This document shows positions 34,762 through 44,600 of a stretch of DNA of 64,000 nt, in pieces (positions within the stretch are counted from its first letter, which is position 1; each line of letters opens with the position of its first letter). The notes under the pieces are model-generated. The model made no database searches. It had not been told where the DNA came from and saw nothing but the letters and a program-made list of their open reading frames with translations. The position numbers were made by a program, and so were the translations under genes. This DNA is from JAFGXT01 sp963677165 (GTDB taxonomy: Bacteria > Verrucomicrobiota > Lentisphaeria > Victivallales > SZUA-371), in assembly GCA_963677165.2 (NCBI GenBank), contig CAXXSX010000002.1:4278001-4342000 (forward strand), written 5' to 3'.

Positions 34762-37053
34762 TTACTTTATGGTAAGAATATACTTAACTCCAGCTTGTGC
34801 TGTAAAGTTTTTCTTATTGCCATTCTCTTGTATAACTTGTTGATCACCATTTTCTGTTTTAATTATTGCGTCAGTGTTAAGGTTAAGGATAGTACATGGC
34901 TTGGTTGTTATAGATTTAATTATAGCTTCAACAAGTTTTCCGTCTTTCCATGAAAAGTCAATGGTAAAGCCTCCACGTGCACGCAAACCAGTGATTTTAC
35001 CTTCTGGCCATGCGTCTGGCAGTGCGGGGAGAAAGTGAAGTTCTTCCTGGTAACTCTGAAACAACATTTCTATTACTGCTGCACCCCCACCAAGGTTACC
35101 GTCAATCTGGAATATCCTTGGCGGATGGAGGTCAAGTAAAGTGATCGAAGCAAAATCGGTAATCAGATGTTCCAGATGTCCAAACGCGTCATTCCCTCTT
35201 CTTAAACGAGCAAAACAGCAGGCCATCCAGGCACGACTCCAGCCTGTATGCCCACCAAAACTTTCAAGTCGCAATTCAAGCGATTTTTCCGCCGCTTTGA
35301 ATAGCTCTGGCGTTAGTTCCGGATCAATCTGATCTCCAGGAAACAATGCATAGAGATGTGAAATATGGCGATGTCCCGGTTCATTCTCTTCAAATTCCTT
35401 GTTCCATTCAAGTAACTGTCCCTTTGAGCCGATCTGCAAAGGAGGAAGTTTGTGGAGAATCCTCTTCCAAGTTTCACGTTTTTCTTCATCAACATTAAGT
35501 TTTTCCGATGCAGCTACAGCATGATGTAATAAGTCCCACACAAGCTCTACGTCCATGGCTGCAGAAACACAGATTGCTACCGGGAAGTCATCACCACATT
35601 CCTTGAACCTGTTTTCCGGGGATTGTGATGGAACTATCTGCATTATACCATCCTCGTCTTCAATCATGAATGACTCAAAAAAAGCGGCTGCTTCTTTGAA
35701 AAATGGATATGCCCTGTCTCTTAGGAAATCAAGGTCCTGGCTATACTGGAAATGCCACCAGAAGTGTTGGGCAAGCCATGCCGCAGCCCCATTCCAGGCA
35801 GCCCATCCATAAGATTCAGGAGTGGCACGTCCCCAGGGATCGGTTTGAAGAGGGAAATATACACCGTCACAATCATATAGTTTTCTTGCCACTTCACGGG
35901 CATGAGGTACAAAGCGTTCAATATGCCGGAACAGTGCCTTGCATGCGGTCTGCATTCCCGAGGGCTCCGCCAACCAGTAATTCATCTGTAAATTGATATC
36001 GTGATGATAGTCGCAACTCCACGGAGGCAGCAGGTTTTCACACCATTTCCCCTGAAGATTGGCCGGAAGTTCGCCTAACGCAGAGGATGCAAAAAGCAGG
36101 TATCTTGCATAATTAAAGTAAAGTAGTGGCAACCCATCATCCTGTTCTCCTTTTTTTATTTTTTCGACGCGTTCATCAGTTGGCAGGTCTGAATCTTCGA
36201 CGGGAAGTTCTAAAGTCATACTGTCATAATGTTTAGAGTAACTTGCAATGTTCTGTTTCAGAAGCTCGGGCCATTCAGCAGGATCAATATCTCGTATAGC
36301 GCTCTCTGCTTCCGAATCTTTTCCATTTCCCGAAGTTCCGATATTTACGGCTACAAGAATCTCGCTGGCTCCCGCCACTGTAATTTCCCGGTTGTTACTA
36401 ATCTTTAGCTCTCCACCGGCATTAAAAATTCTTGCTCGAACACAAAAATCAATTCCGTCTTTAATGTCGCCGCGCATAATTATAGTATTGTCAAACGCTT
36501 CATAAGTCATTTGACATGTACTGCTGAAAAGTCTGCTGAGAGAAAAAGCTGCATCAATTTTTGTACGTCCCGCAGCCAGGTGAATTAGAATCATATCTTC
36601 TTCAAGATGCGCAATGCAGGTTTTAGAATATGGATTATTATAATGAGCTTTATATGAGGTTGTTGCCGTTGCTGTTTTCAGATCCAATTTACGATGATAT
36701 GATGATATTGGTCCATGAGAAACATCTATCCACAAATCGCCTGCAGTTTGGAAATTATCAACGCGGTTTGGTGTTCCGCTTTTACCCCCGCCACCGGCAA
36801 AGGCCTTGTTTGCCAGCGCTGTCCCGTTTTTGTAATCGCCCTCAAGTAAAAGCTTTCTGACTTCAGGTAAATGTTGGGACTGTACGTTAACATCGCGATT
36901 ACGATTTATTCCGGTCCAGAGCCATTCATGATTTAATGCTATACGTTCTCTGGGATACTGTCCCAGCACCATTGCTGCAATACGTCCATTTCCAATAGGA
37001 AGTCCATCCAACCAGTCAGAGGCTGGTTTGTTATACCATAATTTCGAGTTCAT
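34762..37053 (-). CDS. GH95 alpha-L-fucosidase-type glycoside hydrolase
   Basis: A 763-residue protein that matches GH95 along its length: LWYNKPASDWLDGLPIGNGRIAAMVLG at the N-terminus, LNHEWLWTG, PANLQGKWCENLLPPWSCDYHHDINLQMNYWLAEP in the middle, where the Asn pair in INLQMN corresponds to the catalytic Asn residues of the family, PSQSPENRF, and the C-terminal GNLGGGAAVIEMLFQS and FLPALPDAWPEGKITGLRARGGF. No signal peptide, so cytoplasmic. Most members cleave alpha-1,2-linked L-fucose, some L-galactose. The ATG at 37053 has AGGT upstream and is slightly preferred over the ATG at 37068. It follows the UroD-like gene by 36 bp in one operon. Confidence 0.95.
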   Translation of the reverse strand: MNSKLWYNKPASDWLDGLPIGNGRIAAMVLGQYPRERIALNHEWLWTGINRNRDVNVQSQHLPEVRKLLLEGDYKNGTALANKAFAGGGGKSGTPNRVDNFQTAGDLWIDVSHGPISSYHRKLDLKTATATTSYKAHYNNPYSKTCIAHLEEDMILIHLAAGRTKIDAAFSLSRLFSSTCQMTYEAFDNTIIMRGDIKDGIDFCVRARIFNAGGELKISNNREITVAGASEILVAVNIGTSGNGKDSEAESAIRDIDPAEWPELLKQNIASYSKHYDSMTLELPVEDSDLPTDERVEKIKKGEQDDGLPLLYFNYARYLLFASSALGELPANLQGKWCENLLPPWSCDYHHDINLQMNYWLAEPSGMQTACKALFRHIERFVPHAREVARKLYDCDGVYFPLQTDPWGRATPESYGWAAWNGAAAWLAQHFWWHFQYSQDLDFLRDRAYPFFKEAAAFFESFMIEDEDGIMQIVPSQSPENRFKECGDDFPVAICVSAAMDVELVWDLLHHAVAASEKLNVDEEKRETWKRILHKLPPLQIGSKGQLLEWNKEFEENEPGHRHISHLYALFPGDQIDPELTPELFKAAEKSLELRLESFGGHTGWSRAWMACCFARLRRGNDAFGHLEHLITDFASITLLDLHPPRIFQIDGNLGGGAAVIEMLFQSYQEELHFLPALPDAWPEGKITGLRARGGFTIDFSWKDGKLVEAIIKSITTKPCTILNLNTDAIIKTENGDQQVIQENGNKKNFTAQAGVKYILTIK

Positions 37054-37089
37054 TGTACTACCTGTCATTATATAAGTTTTTAAATAAAA

Positions 37090-38034
37090 TTATCCATTTT
37101 TAGCTACATCAATTAAAGCCAAAAGGTTTTTTGTTGGAACATCTCCTTGAATTTCCTGAGATGGAGCAAGAATGAACCCGCCATCTTTTGACATCATATC
37201 CCGTACTTCTCTGGCTTCATTTTTGACATCATCAGGAGTACCGAATGGCAATGTTTGCTGAGTACTGATTCCTCCCCAGAAGCATATCTTGTCCCCGAAA
37301 CTTTTTTTCAGTTCTTTTATATCCATGCATTCCGGTTGAATAGGATTTAAAACATCCACCCCCATTTCTACAAGATCCGGCATTATTTTACGAATGTTCC
37401 CACAGGAATGTATCCACAAATCCTTGCCAAACTCTTTAATTAGATCAAACATTCTCTGTTGACCGGGACGGATCAATTCACGCCATGTTTCGGGCGGCAT
37501 GAACAGATCCTGCTGGGTTCCCCAGTCGCTTCCTAAAAGAATCCCGTCTATTTCCGGGACACTTACAATATTTTCAAGCATTACCATGTTGCGGCCCACA
37601 ATGGTATCAAGAAGTTTTTGAGCAAATTCAGGTTCAGCGAGCATATCTGCAAGAAAATTCTGGATTCCGCGAGCCGAATTAGCACGTTCCCAGTGGGAAG
37701 CGTAAATGGTTGCAACCTGATAACGTCCTGATGTATCGGCAACTTCTTTTATGTGATCCACCATCTGGTCATACGAAGGACCGATACCTTTTACCTTATA
37801 CCTGCTGGTCGGTGGATCTGGTTCCCGCCAGTCATCTGTCAGATCATTCCAGTGCCACCATGGGACCTTAATTCTTTCCAGATCATTATCGACCAGTTTA
37901 TAAATATCATCAATTCCCAGTTCCGCCTGGTATCTTTCTTCACTGTTATTACAGAAAATAATACTATGCGGTACTTTCTCGGTTTCATGATGAGAAATCG
38001 CCGCTTTCACTAGCTCTCTTTTGGTCATTGTCAT
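37090..38034 (-). CDS. UroD-like (MtaA/CmuA-type) corrinoid methyltransferase family protein
   Basis: A 314-residue protein of the uroporphyrinogen decarboxylase superfamily. Features are KRELVKAAISHHETEKVPHS at the N-terminus, GSDWGTQQDLFMPPETWRELIRP, WIHSCGNIRKIMPDLVEMGVDVLNPIQPE (the H-x-C-G-N region that binds zinc in MtaA) and CFWGGISTQQTLPFGTP. It is more like the methyltransferase branch than heme-pathway HemE. Such genes are frequent in sugar clusters of Lentisphaerota without a proven role; demethylation of a methylated sugar is one idea. GGAAG lies upstream of the ATG. It is the first gene of a two-gene operon with the GH95 gene and is divergent from an AraC regulator. Confidence 0.85.
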   Translation of the reverse strand: MTMTKRELVKAAISHHETEKVPHSIIFCNNSEERYQAELGIDDIYKLVDNDLERIKVPWWHWNDLTDDWREPDPPTSRYKVKGIGPSYDQMVDHIKEVADTSGRYQVATIYASHWERANSARGIQNFLADMLAEPEFAQKLLDTIVGRNMVMLENIVSVPEIDGILLGSDWGTQQDLFMPPETWRELIRPGQQRMFDLIKEFGKDLWIHSCGNIRKIMPDLVEMGVDVLNPIQPECMDIKELKKSFGDKICFWGGISTQQTLPFGTPDDVKNEAREVRDMMSKDGGFILAPSQEIQGDVPTKNLLALIDVAKNG

Positions 38035-38045
38035 CTATTTCTTCC

Positions 38046-38083
38046 ATAATATTGTTTAAAATCAATATAAAGTAATTTACTTT
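38046..38083 (-). promoter_or_regulatory. Divergent regulatory region of UroD/GH95 operon and AraC gene
   Basis: AAAGTAA-T-TTACTTT (38069-38083) is a perfect 7-base inverted repeat. On the minus strand TTACTT (38075-38070) sits 18 bases before TATTAT (38051-38046), so the repeat overlaps the -35 of the UroD/GH95 operon. A second inverted repeat, ATATTG-N8-CAATAT (38049-38068), fills the spacer. An AraC-type activator site at the -35 would fit. Confidence 0.55.
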
Positions 38084-38154
38084 TCATTGCCTTTTTTGTG
38101 AATGGAGTTATTTTTCTAAAAAGATGGACTTTTTTTACAAAAAGAGGAAGTGTT

Positions 38155-38994
38155 ATGGGTGGAGAACGGTTTGCAAAGATACCATTTCGCAATTTTAACC
38201 CTTTAAGTCAATTACTAAGCCAGTTATATTTTGAGATACACATGTTTAGTTTTCATAAGGGAACCTCTCAGACCTGGCGTGGGAATGATTATTATCTTCC
38301 CGCTAATCTGATCTATTTTATTACCGGCGGAGATGGCGAAATCGTTAATAACGGTCAGGTTATCCCGTTAATTCCAGGGAATGCATACTTAATTCCGATA
38401 AACTCATTTCTTAGCCATTCCTGCAAAACCAGAATCGAAAAATTCTGGACAATGTTCAGTCTGGAAATTTTTTCTACAGTTGACATTCTTCAAAGTATTG
38501 ATGAATGTATTAATCTCGGGAAGTTTGATCTTGGCGAGACTGACTCGGTAAACGACAGGATAAAGCGAAATGGTATTGCGGATTATTTGTATTTTGAAAG
38601 TATGATCTTTCAACTTCTAAGTCGGCTGGAAAATATTTGGGAAAATATTTTTGATAAAAAAGTTTATCAGGATAAGATCTATCGACAAATTTTTAAATAT
38701 ATTCATGAGCATATAAATACTGTCATTCGTATTGAAGAACTTTCAGATCATATTAACATGTCATCGCCTCAGCTTTCACGTATGTTTAAAAGTGATATGG
38801 GCCAAACTTTGAAGTCATTTATTAATCAAAAAAAATATCAACGGGCCTGTGCTTTACTGACCGGAACAAACCTGAAAAGTAAGGATATAGCCAGTGAGGT
38901 TGGATTCGAAGATGAATATTATTTTATCCGTTTTTTTAAAAAACACTGTGGAATATCTCCGACACAATTTCGCCGTCAGAAATTTCCGGGATGA
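38155..38994 (+). CDS. AraC-family transcriptional regulator
   Basis: A 279-residue protein: an N-terminal cupin-like sugar-sensing domain (FITGGDGEIVNNGQVIPLIPGNAYLIPINSF) and a C-terminal pair of helix-turn-helices (YIHEHINTVIRIEELSDHINMSSPQLSRMFKSDMGQTLKSFINQ, then SKDIASEVGFEDEYYFIRFFKKHCGISPTQFRR). The ATG at 38155 has GAGGA 6 bases upstream; the GTG at 38098 would add residues over the promoter region. It is divergent from the UroD/GH95 operon and probably activates it when fucose or a related sugar is bound. Confidence 0.93.
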   Translation: MGGERFAKIPFRNFNPLSQLLSQLYFEIHMFSFHKGTSQTWRGNDYYLPANLIYFITGGDGEIVNNGQVIPLIPGNAYLIPINSFLSHSCKTRIEKFWTMFSLEIFSTVDILQSIDECINLGKFDLGETDSVNDRIKRNGIADYLYFESMIFQLLSRLENIWENIFDKKVYQDKIYRQIFKYIHEHINTVIRIEELSDHINMSSPQLSRMFKSDMGQTLKSFINQKKYQRACALLTGTNLKSKDIASEVGFEDEYYFIRFFKKHCGISPTQFRRQKFPG

Positions 38995-39040
38995 CTTATT
39001 AATTTGATGGAATTTTTTTATGAAAAGAAGTTTCAGGCTA

Positions 39041-39069
39041 TTGACAATTGTCTTAACACGTGTTAATAT
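39041..39069 (+). promoter_or_regulatory. LacI-controlled promoter with palindromic operator in the spacer
   Basis: TTGACA (39041-39046) and TAATAT (39064-39069) are separated by exactly 17 bases. The perfect 14-base palindrome TTAACACGTGTTAA (39053-39066) fills the spacer and overlaps the -10. Transcription should start near 39076, 29 bases before the LacI start codon. The same arrangement recurs at 63370-63398. The arrangement suggests autorepression by the LacI protein encoded next. Confidence 0.85.
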
Positions 39070-39104
39070 TGTTAGCGTATAATAAAACCGCAATAAGGAT
39101 TGCT

Positions 39105-40139
39105 ATGATCAATAAAACTGGATTAACAATGAGCAAGATTGCCAAAGAGCTGGGACTGAGCAGAATGGCTGTATCCGCAGTTGTGAATGGTAAATGCAAA
39201 GAGCGAGGTTTTTCTAAAAAAACAGAAGAGAAAGTCAATGCTTACCTGCGAAAAAAAGGCTTTGTTCCCTCAAAATATGCTTCGAAACTGCGCAAGGGAG
39301 AAACCGGAGGAGTTGGAGTACTTTTTAATAGTGAGTTCTACCCTATGATGATGTCTTCTCTGGAGAGGGTTTTGAAGGAACTCAGAAAAAACGACTCTGT
39401 GGAAATGATCGCTGTTAATAATAATGATCTACGAAACGGTTTTGAGGAGTTGATTTCCAGAAGGGTATCTAAATTAATATGGTTTCAATCTTTTGTCGAG
39501 TTAGAAGATGCTCTGACAATTTCAAAACTAATGCCCTATATGAATAATTTTTCCCAAAAGATTATTTACAATTATAATTTTGGATATAATAAAGAGCTTG
39601 ACGCCAAGCTTCTTAAGGCTGGAGTAAATCTGGTTGGCTTGAACTTGGATTCGGGGTATAGAGATTTATGTAAATATTTGAAAAAAGCCGGACATAAGAA
39701 AATAGTGGCTCTACTTTCTCCATCAAAATTTGAAGTGTTTACAGGAAATGGCATTGAAGTTCGTGCATTACCACAGGCTGCTCCCGGGCTTGATGATTAT
39801 TCCAAAATGCAGTATTACGCTGACGCGCTTCTCGAATTAAAAAAGAACTATGATTTTTCTGCGGTGTACTACCATGATTACCTTAAAAGTCTATATCTGA
39901 TTGATATTCTTCACGAAAAAGGTATTGATGTACCGGAAGACCTCTCTTTATGGGGATATGGGTATGATTCGCATCCATTCTATAGAATTTCTAAAATGTC
40001 TATGTTGAATATTCCAGTTAATGACATGGTTGAATGCGTTGTAAAGCTTTTAAAAGACGATTCGGCTAAAGCCTCTGAGCATTGTTTCTCTCACGAGGTT
40101 CTTGATCGAGGGACCAGTAGGTCTGTTAGCACAGGTTAA
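39105..40139 (+). CDS. LacI-family transcriptional regulator
   Basis: A 344-residue protein with a LacI helix-turn-helix (LTMSKIAKELGLSRMAVSAVVNGKCKERGFSKKTEEKV) and a sugar-binding sensor (GVGVLFNSEFYPMMMSSLERVLKEL, KKAGHKKIVALLSPSKFEVF, DVPEDLSLWGYGYDSHPFYRISKMSMLNIPVNDMVE). The ATG at 39105 with AGGA 6 bases upstream is preferred; the ATG at 39060 would lie inside the operator and upstream of the predicted transcript. It heads an operon with a GH29 fucosidase 54 bp downstream. Its probable operator, TTAACACGTGTTAA, also occurs before the second GH29 gene. A fucose-type inducer is likely but not shown. Confidence 0.93.
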   Translation: MINKTGLTMSKIAKELGLSRMAVSAVVNGKCKERGFSKKTEEKVNAYLRKKGFVPSKYASKLRKGETGGVGVLFNSEFYPMMMSSLERVLKELRKNDSVEMIAVNNNDLRNGFEELISRRVSKLIWFQSFVELEDALTISKLMPYMNNFSQKIIYNYNFGYNKELDAKLLKAGVNLVGLNLDSGYRDLCKYLKKAGHKKIVALLSPSKFEVFTGNGIEVRALPQAAPGLDDYSKMQYYADALLELKKNYDFSAVYYHDYLKSLYLIDILHEKGIDVPEDLSLWGYGYDSHPFYRISKMSMLNIPVNDMVECVVKLLKDDSAKASEHCFSHEVLDRGTSRSVSTG

Positions 40140-40193
40140 TATATCGGATTTATTATTAAAAATTATAAATAAAATGTAAGGATTTAACATTTT

Positions 40194-41531
40194 ATGAATG
40201 CAACCCCAAAACCGAAGCCCAATAAAACTCAGATAGAATTCCAGGATATGGAACTGGGAATATTTGTGCATTTCGGTATACGGACTTTTTGTGAAGGACA
40301 TGATGATTTTGACGGCAAGGAGCATGAACTGACACCAGACAAATTCCATCCTTCTACTGAAAATTTTTGTGAGCAGTGGGCTGCAAGTGCCGCTGCATTT
40401 GGTGCGAAATACATGGTGTTTACAGCAAAACATCACGACGGCTTTGCAAATTGGCCATCAAAATATACCAAACATGGCGTTGTATCCTCTCCCTGGAAAG
40501 ATGGAAAAGGCGATGTAGTCCGCGACTTTGTCGATGCTTGTAAGAAATATGGCTTAAAAGCAGGAATCTACTACTCTCCTGATGATGAAAATTTTGTTTC
40601 TGAAACCGGAGAAAAGGGATACAGTGACTTTTTTATTAACCAGTTATCCGAGTTGATTGATGGTACATATGGTGAAATATCTATGCTGTGGTTTGATGGA
40701 GCTGGAGTTGGTAAACACAACTACGATTGGAAGCGCATAACCTCGAAAATCAGGAAACTACAGCCCAATTTGATGATTTATAATCTAGGCGATCCTGACT
40801 ATCGCTGGGGAGGCAATGAAACTGGTCTTGTTGATTATCCTGTCTGGAATGTTCCTGATGAGAAGTTTTATGAAGGTGAAGGAAATGGAAAACTTTATTA
40901 TCCTTCCGACATCAATAAAAACAGATTTCTTCCGGTTGAATGCGATTGTATGATGCGAGATACCAGATGGTTTTACAGTGAAGTTGATGAACATACAGTA
41001 AAAAGCCCTGAAGCATTGATAGGCATGTATTATTATTCTGTTGGACGAGGATGCAATCTTATTGTAAATATTGGACCGGACAGGAGCGGTTTATTTCCAG
41101 AAAAAGATGTCGCGTCATTGAATGCAATGCATGAGGAGTTAAAAAGACGTTTTACCGATCCCGTTGCCACTTTTGACGACTTCGAACAGAATGGCAATGA
41201 ATGGGGATATCGCAGTGATGCTTATAATGATCGGTCAAAGTATGAACTTTGCAATACCGACTTCATTGATCATGCGATTATTCAGGAAGACCTGACAGAA
41301 GGCGAAAGTATTCGTCGCTACCGGATAAAAATATATCCTTATTTCAGTGGAAAAAACGGACCTCCTATTACTATTTACGAGGGACAAAGCATTGGACACA
41401 AGGCGATCTGCCAATTTCCTCCGGTACGATGTAAGGCTGTATTTGTTGAAGTCCTGGAAGCGGATGGCGAACCGAAGCTTAGAAATATTGAGTTATATAA
41501 TACATCGAATGCTACATATTTCAGAAAATAA
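40194..41531 (+). CDS. GH29 alpha-L-fucosidase-like glycoside hydrolase
   Basis: A 445-residue protein: the N-terminal barrel has LGIFVHFGIRTFCEG, YMVFTAKHHDGFANWPSKYTKHGV and AGIYYSPDDENF, and ISMLWFDGAGVG holds the likely nucleophile D168. A C-terminal beta-domain follows from about residue 320. No signal peptide, so the enzyme should act in the cytoplasm on imported oligosaccharides. GH29 enzymes release alpha-1,3/4/6- or 1,2-linked L-fucose. It lies directly behind the LacI gene, with AAGGA about 13 bases before the ATG, in the same transcript. An imperfect hairpin with a weak T run follows. Confidence 0.93.
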   Translation: MNATPKPKPNKTQIEFQDMELGIFVHFGIRTFCEGHDDFDGKEHELTPDKFHPSTENFCEQWAASAAAFGAKYMVFTAKHHDGFANWPSKYTKHGVVSSPWKDGKGDVVRDFVDACKKYGLKAGIYYSPDDENFVSETGEKGYSDFFINQLSELIDGTYGEISMLWFDGAGVGKHNYDWKRITSKIRKLQPNLMIYNLGDPDYRWGGNETGLVDYPVWNVPDEKFYEGEGNGKLYYPSDINKNRFLPVECDCMMRDTRWFYSEVDEHTVKSPEALIGMYYYSVGRGCNLIVNIGPDRSGLFPEKDVASLNAMHEELKRRFTDPVATFDDFEQNGNEWGYRSDAYNDRSKYELCNTDFIDHAIIQEDLTEGESIRRYRIKIYPYFSGKNGPPITIYEGQSIGHKAICQFPPVRCKAVFVEVLEADGEPKLRNIELYNTSNATYFRK

Positions 41532-41546
41532 TATTGAGCATAAGTT

Positions 41547-41576
41547 GTCAGGATGCATTTTTTGCATTCTGACTTT
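41547..41576 (+). terminator. Probable weak terminator after the first GH29 gene
   Basis: GTCAGGATGCA and TGCATTCTGAC form an 11-bp stem (one G-T pair, T-rich loop at 41558-41562) followed by only a short T run. Part of the transcription may read through to the genes behind. Confidence 0.6.
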
Positions 41577-41645
41577 AGAAAAATAATTATATCGGAATAT
41601 TGAATAATTAACAGTAGTGAAACAATGTTGCAAGGGAAAAAATAT

Positions 41646-44600
41646 ATGAAGGTTGTGATAAATAAACGGCTGGTAGTATTTTTATGCTTATTGGGAATCT
41701 GCGCAAATGTTTTCTCAGAAAGCGGTATTGTAGGAAACTGGCGGTTTGATGATGGAAGCGAGGCAACCGCAAAAGATTATTCCGGTAATGGTAATAATGG
41801 AACAATTACAAATGCGTCGAGTACTACGGGAAAAGTTGGTAAAGCTTTAAGTTTTGACAGCACGGATGGCGATAATGATTATGTTGCAATTCCCAACAAC
41901 TCAGCCTTTAACCTTTCCACTGCAATTACGGTTGAAGCATGGGTCAATCCCAATACTGTATCCTCAACTCAGGTTATTGCTGGAAAAACTTACGGAACCA
42001 GTTGGGAAATGGGCTTGAGTAGCAGTCAGCTTTATGTAAACGCTGTTGAAGGAGGAACGACTTATTCTGGCGTTGTAAAAGGTGGTACCGTTTCAACCGG
42101 TCTCTGGAATCATGTTGTATGGACATACGACAGTTCCACGGGAGTGAATATTGCTTATGTCAACGGTGTGCAAGTTGCGACCTCTACAAAATCTGGTGTA
42201 TTGGGAATAGATTCTACAACGCTTTATATCGGCCGTAGATGCTATGGAAATCTTTTGTTCAATGGTTTAATCGATGAAGTTGCAATTTATAATAGAATAT
42301 TAAGTGCCGATGAAGTTTACAGCCATTATAAAAATTCTTATTTAGCTGGTTCCTGGAGTATGGACGAAGGGGATAGTTCAACAGTAGCGGACTTAATAAA
42401 CGATAATGACGGGACTGTAACTGATGCAGTGTGGATCAATGGTAAACTTGGAGCTGCGCTGGATTTCGATGGTGACGGCGATATGGTCACTATTCCTGAC
42501 GATTCAGCTCTGGATATTAGTGATCAGATAACCGTAGAAGCCTGGATCAATCCTGATGCGGTTTCCGGTAATCAGACGATCGCAGGAAAATGTTATACTA
42601 CCAGTTGGGAACTGAGTTTATACAACAACAATCTCAACGTGAATGCCTGTGAAGGCGGTACATATTATGCCAGACTGTTAAGTTCTGGCGGTGGCGTTGA
42701 GGCCGGAAAATGGAATCATGTTGCCTGGACCTATGATAGTACGACAGGAGAGAATATCTCATACGTCAATGGAGTTGCAAGGCAGATTAGCGCTCTGGGT
42801 GGTGATGTTGGAACTGATTCAACGAACCTTTTTATTGGTTGTAGATATTATGGGAATCTAGGATTTTGCGGGGGTATTGATGAAGTCAAAATCCATAAGA
42901 AAGCACTAAGCGCAAATGAAATATTCAATCGTTACAACAATTATGGATTGGTTGGAGCATGGAATTTCGATGAAGGAACCGACTCTACTGTTGCGGATTG
43001 TTCCGGTAATGGCATTGACGGAACTATTTCAGGCGCTTTATGGGTATCTGGAAAACTTGATATGGGTTTGAGTTTTGACGGAGAGGATGATTATGTTACT
43101 ATTCCTCATGATGATTCTCTAAATATTACAGATGAAATAACCGTTGAAGCCTGGATATACCCGAATGAAGTCGAAGAAAATTATGTTATTGTCGGAAAAC
43201 ATACGAGTACAAGCTGGGAATTAGGCATTAGTGGCGGCTCTGTATGTTTGAATGTAATAGAGGGAGGAGTTCAATACAATCGATTAATTGGCGGAGAGGC
43301 TGAAGTTACCCAAGATGCCTGGAACCATGTTGTATGGACCTACAACAGCTCTACCGGTATTAATAAAGTTTATGTAAACGGCGTTGAAGGACAATCTGTC
43401 ACCACTTCGGGATTACTGGGAACAGATGATGCTCCCATCTATGTAGGACGCAGATATTATAATACGCTTAACTTTGACGGATTAATTGATGAAGTTAAAA
43501 TTTACAAACGTGCATTGAGTGCAACTGAAGTAATGGATAATATGGAGTGTGGCTATAACCTGCGTACACGCCTTAATCTAAACGAGGGATACGGCACCAC
43601 AGCATTTGATACCTCAAAGTACGGAAATCACGCAACAGCTGTTAATATTGCTTCATCTGACTGGGTAACAGGACATATCAATTTAGACGGTTACTTTAAA
43701 ACAGCACTTTCCTTTGCTGACAGTGATGACTACCTTACAATTCCAAACAGTTCATCTCTTCAAATAATCGATGATTTGACAATTTCTCTGTGGGTGAACC
43801 CTACAACAGTTAATAACGAATCATGTGTACTGGTTGACAAAGATTTTGGCGGAGAATTTTCTCTCGTACTGGAGATGGATGGCTCCGTAAGCCTTTATCA
43901 GGGAACTTCACAAAGTTCCGGCAGTTATTTCTGCGCCACAGCGATTCCTTCAGGAGGAATTGTTAATGATGAATGGCAGCATATTATTGTTACTAGAGAA
44001 ATGGACACACGAAACATAAAAGGTTATGTTAACGGCACATTGGTTAATACGGTAGAGTATCCTGAAGATTCCGCTTATTCTCCTCCGGTTGCGACAACCA
44101 GTCCGGTTAAAATTGCGGCAGGTTTCACAAATGATTTTAATGGTGTTATTGATGATGTCAGAATTTACGCTGAAGCACTCACTCAAGATCAGATCGACAC
44201 AATAGGTTATAACCTGCTTTGGGTTCACAGAAATATGAGTTATTACACGACGGAAGCTACTGCGATATCAATGTGTGAAATCAATATACCTGAGTCGGAA
44301 CTTGACGACTGCTATTTAGTCGCTAAGGATTCTTCTGGAAATGTTCTTGGGACAAATATTACACCGGAAGATGATACTGATTTAGACATTGATATTTCTT
44401 CGCTTTCCATTGATACTCATACAATAACCATCGAATTGCGTCGAGATACTGGAGATTTAGCATTTTCTCGTGATCTGGTAATAAAAAAGCTGGCAGAAAA
44501 TCCTGGGCATGAAGTTAAGGTCGATTACCAAAACGGAATTGTTTACAAGAATGGCGAAAAATTCTTTCCTATCGGATTTTATATTTTGTCGTCTTCATAT

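Noticed and set aside
41646..44220. LamG coding repeats as a mobile or recombination element
   Set aside because: The repetition is at protein level with diverged DNA and no flanking repeats, consistent with old domain duplication.
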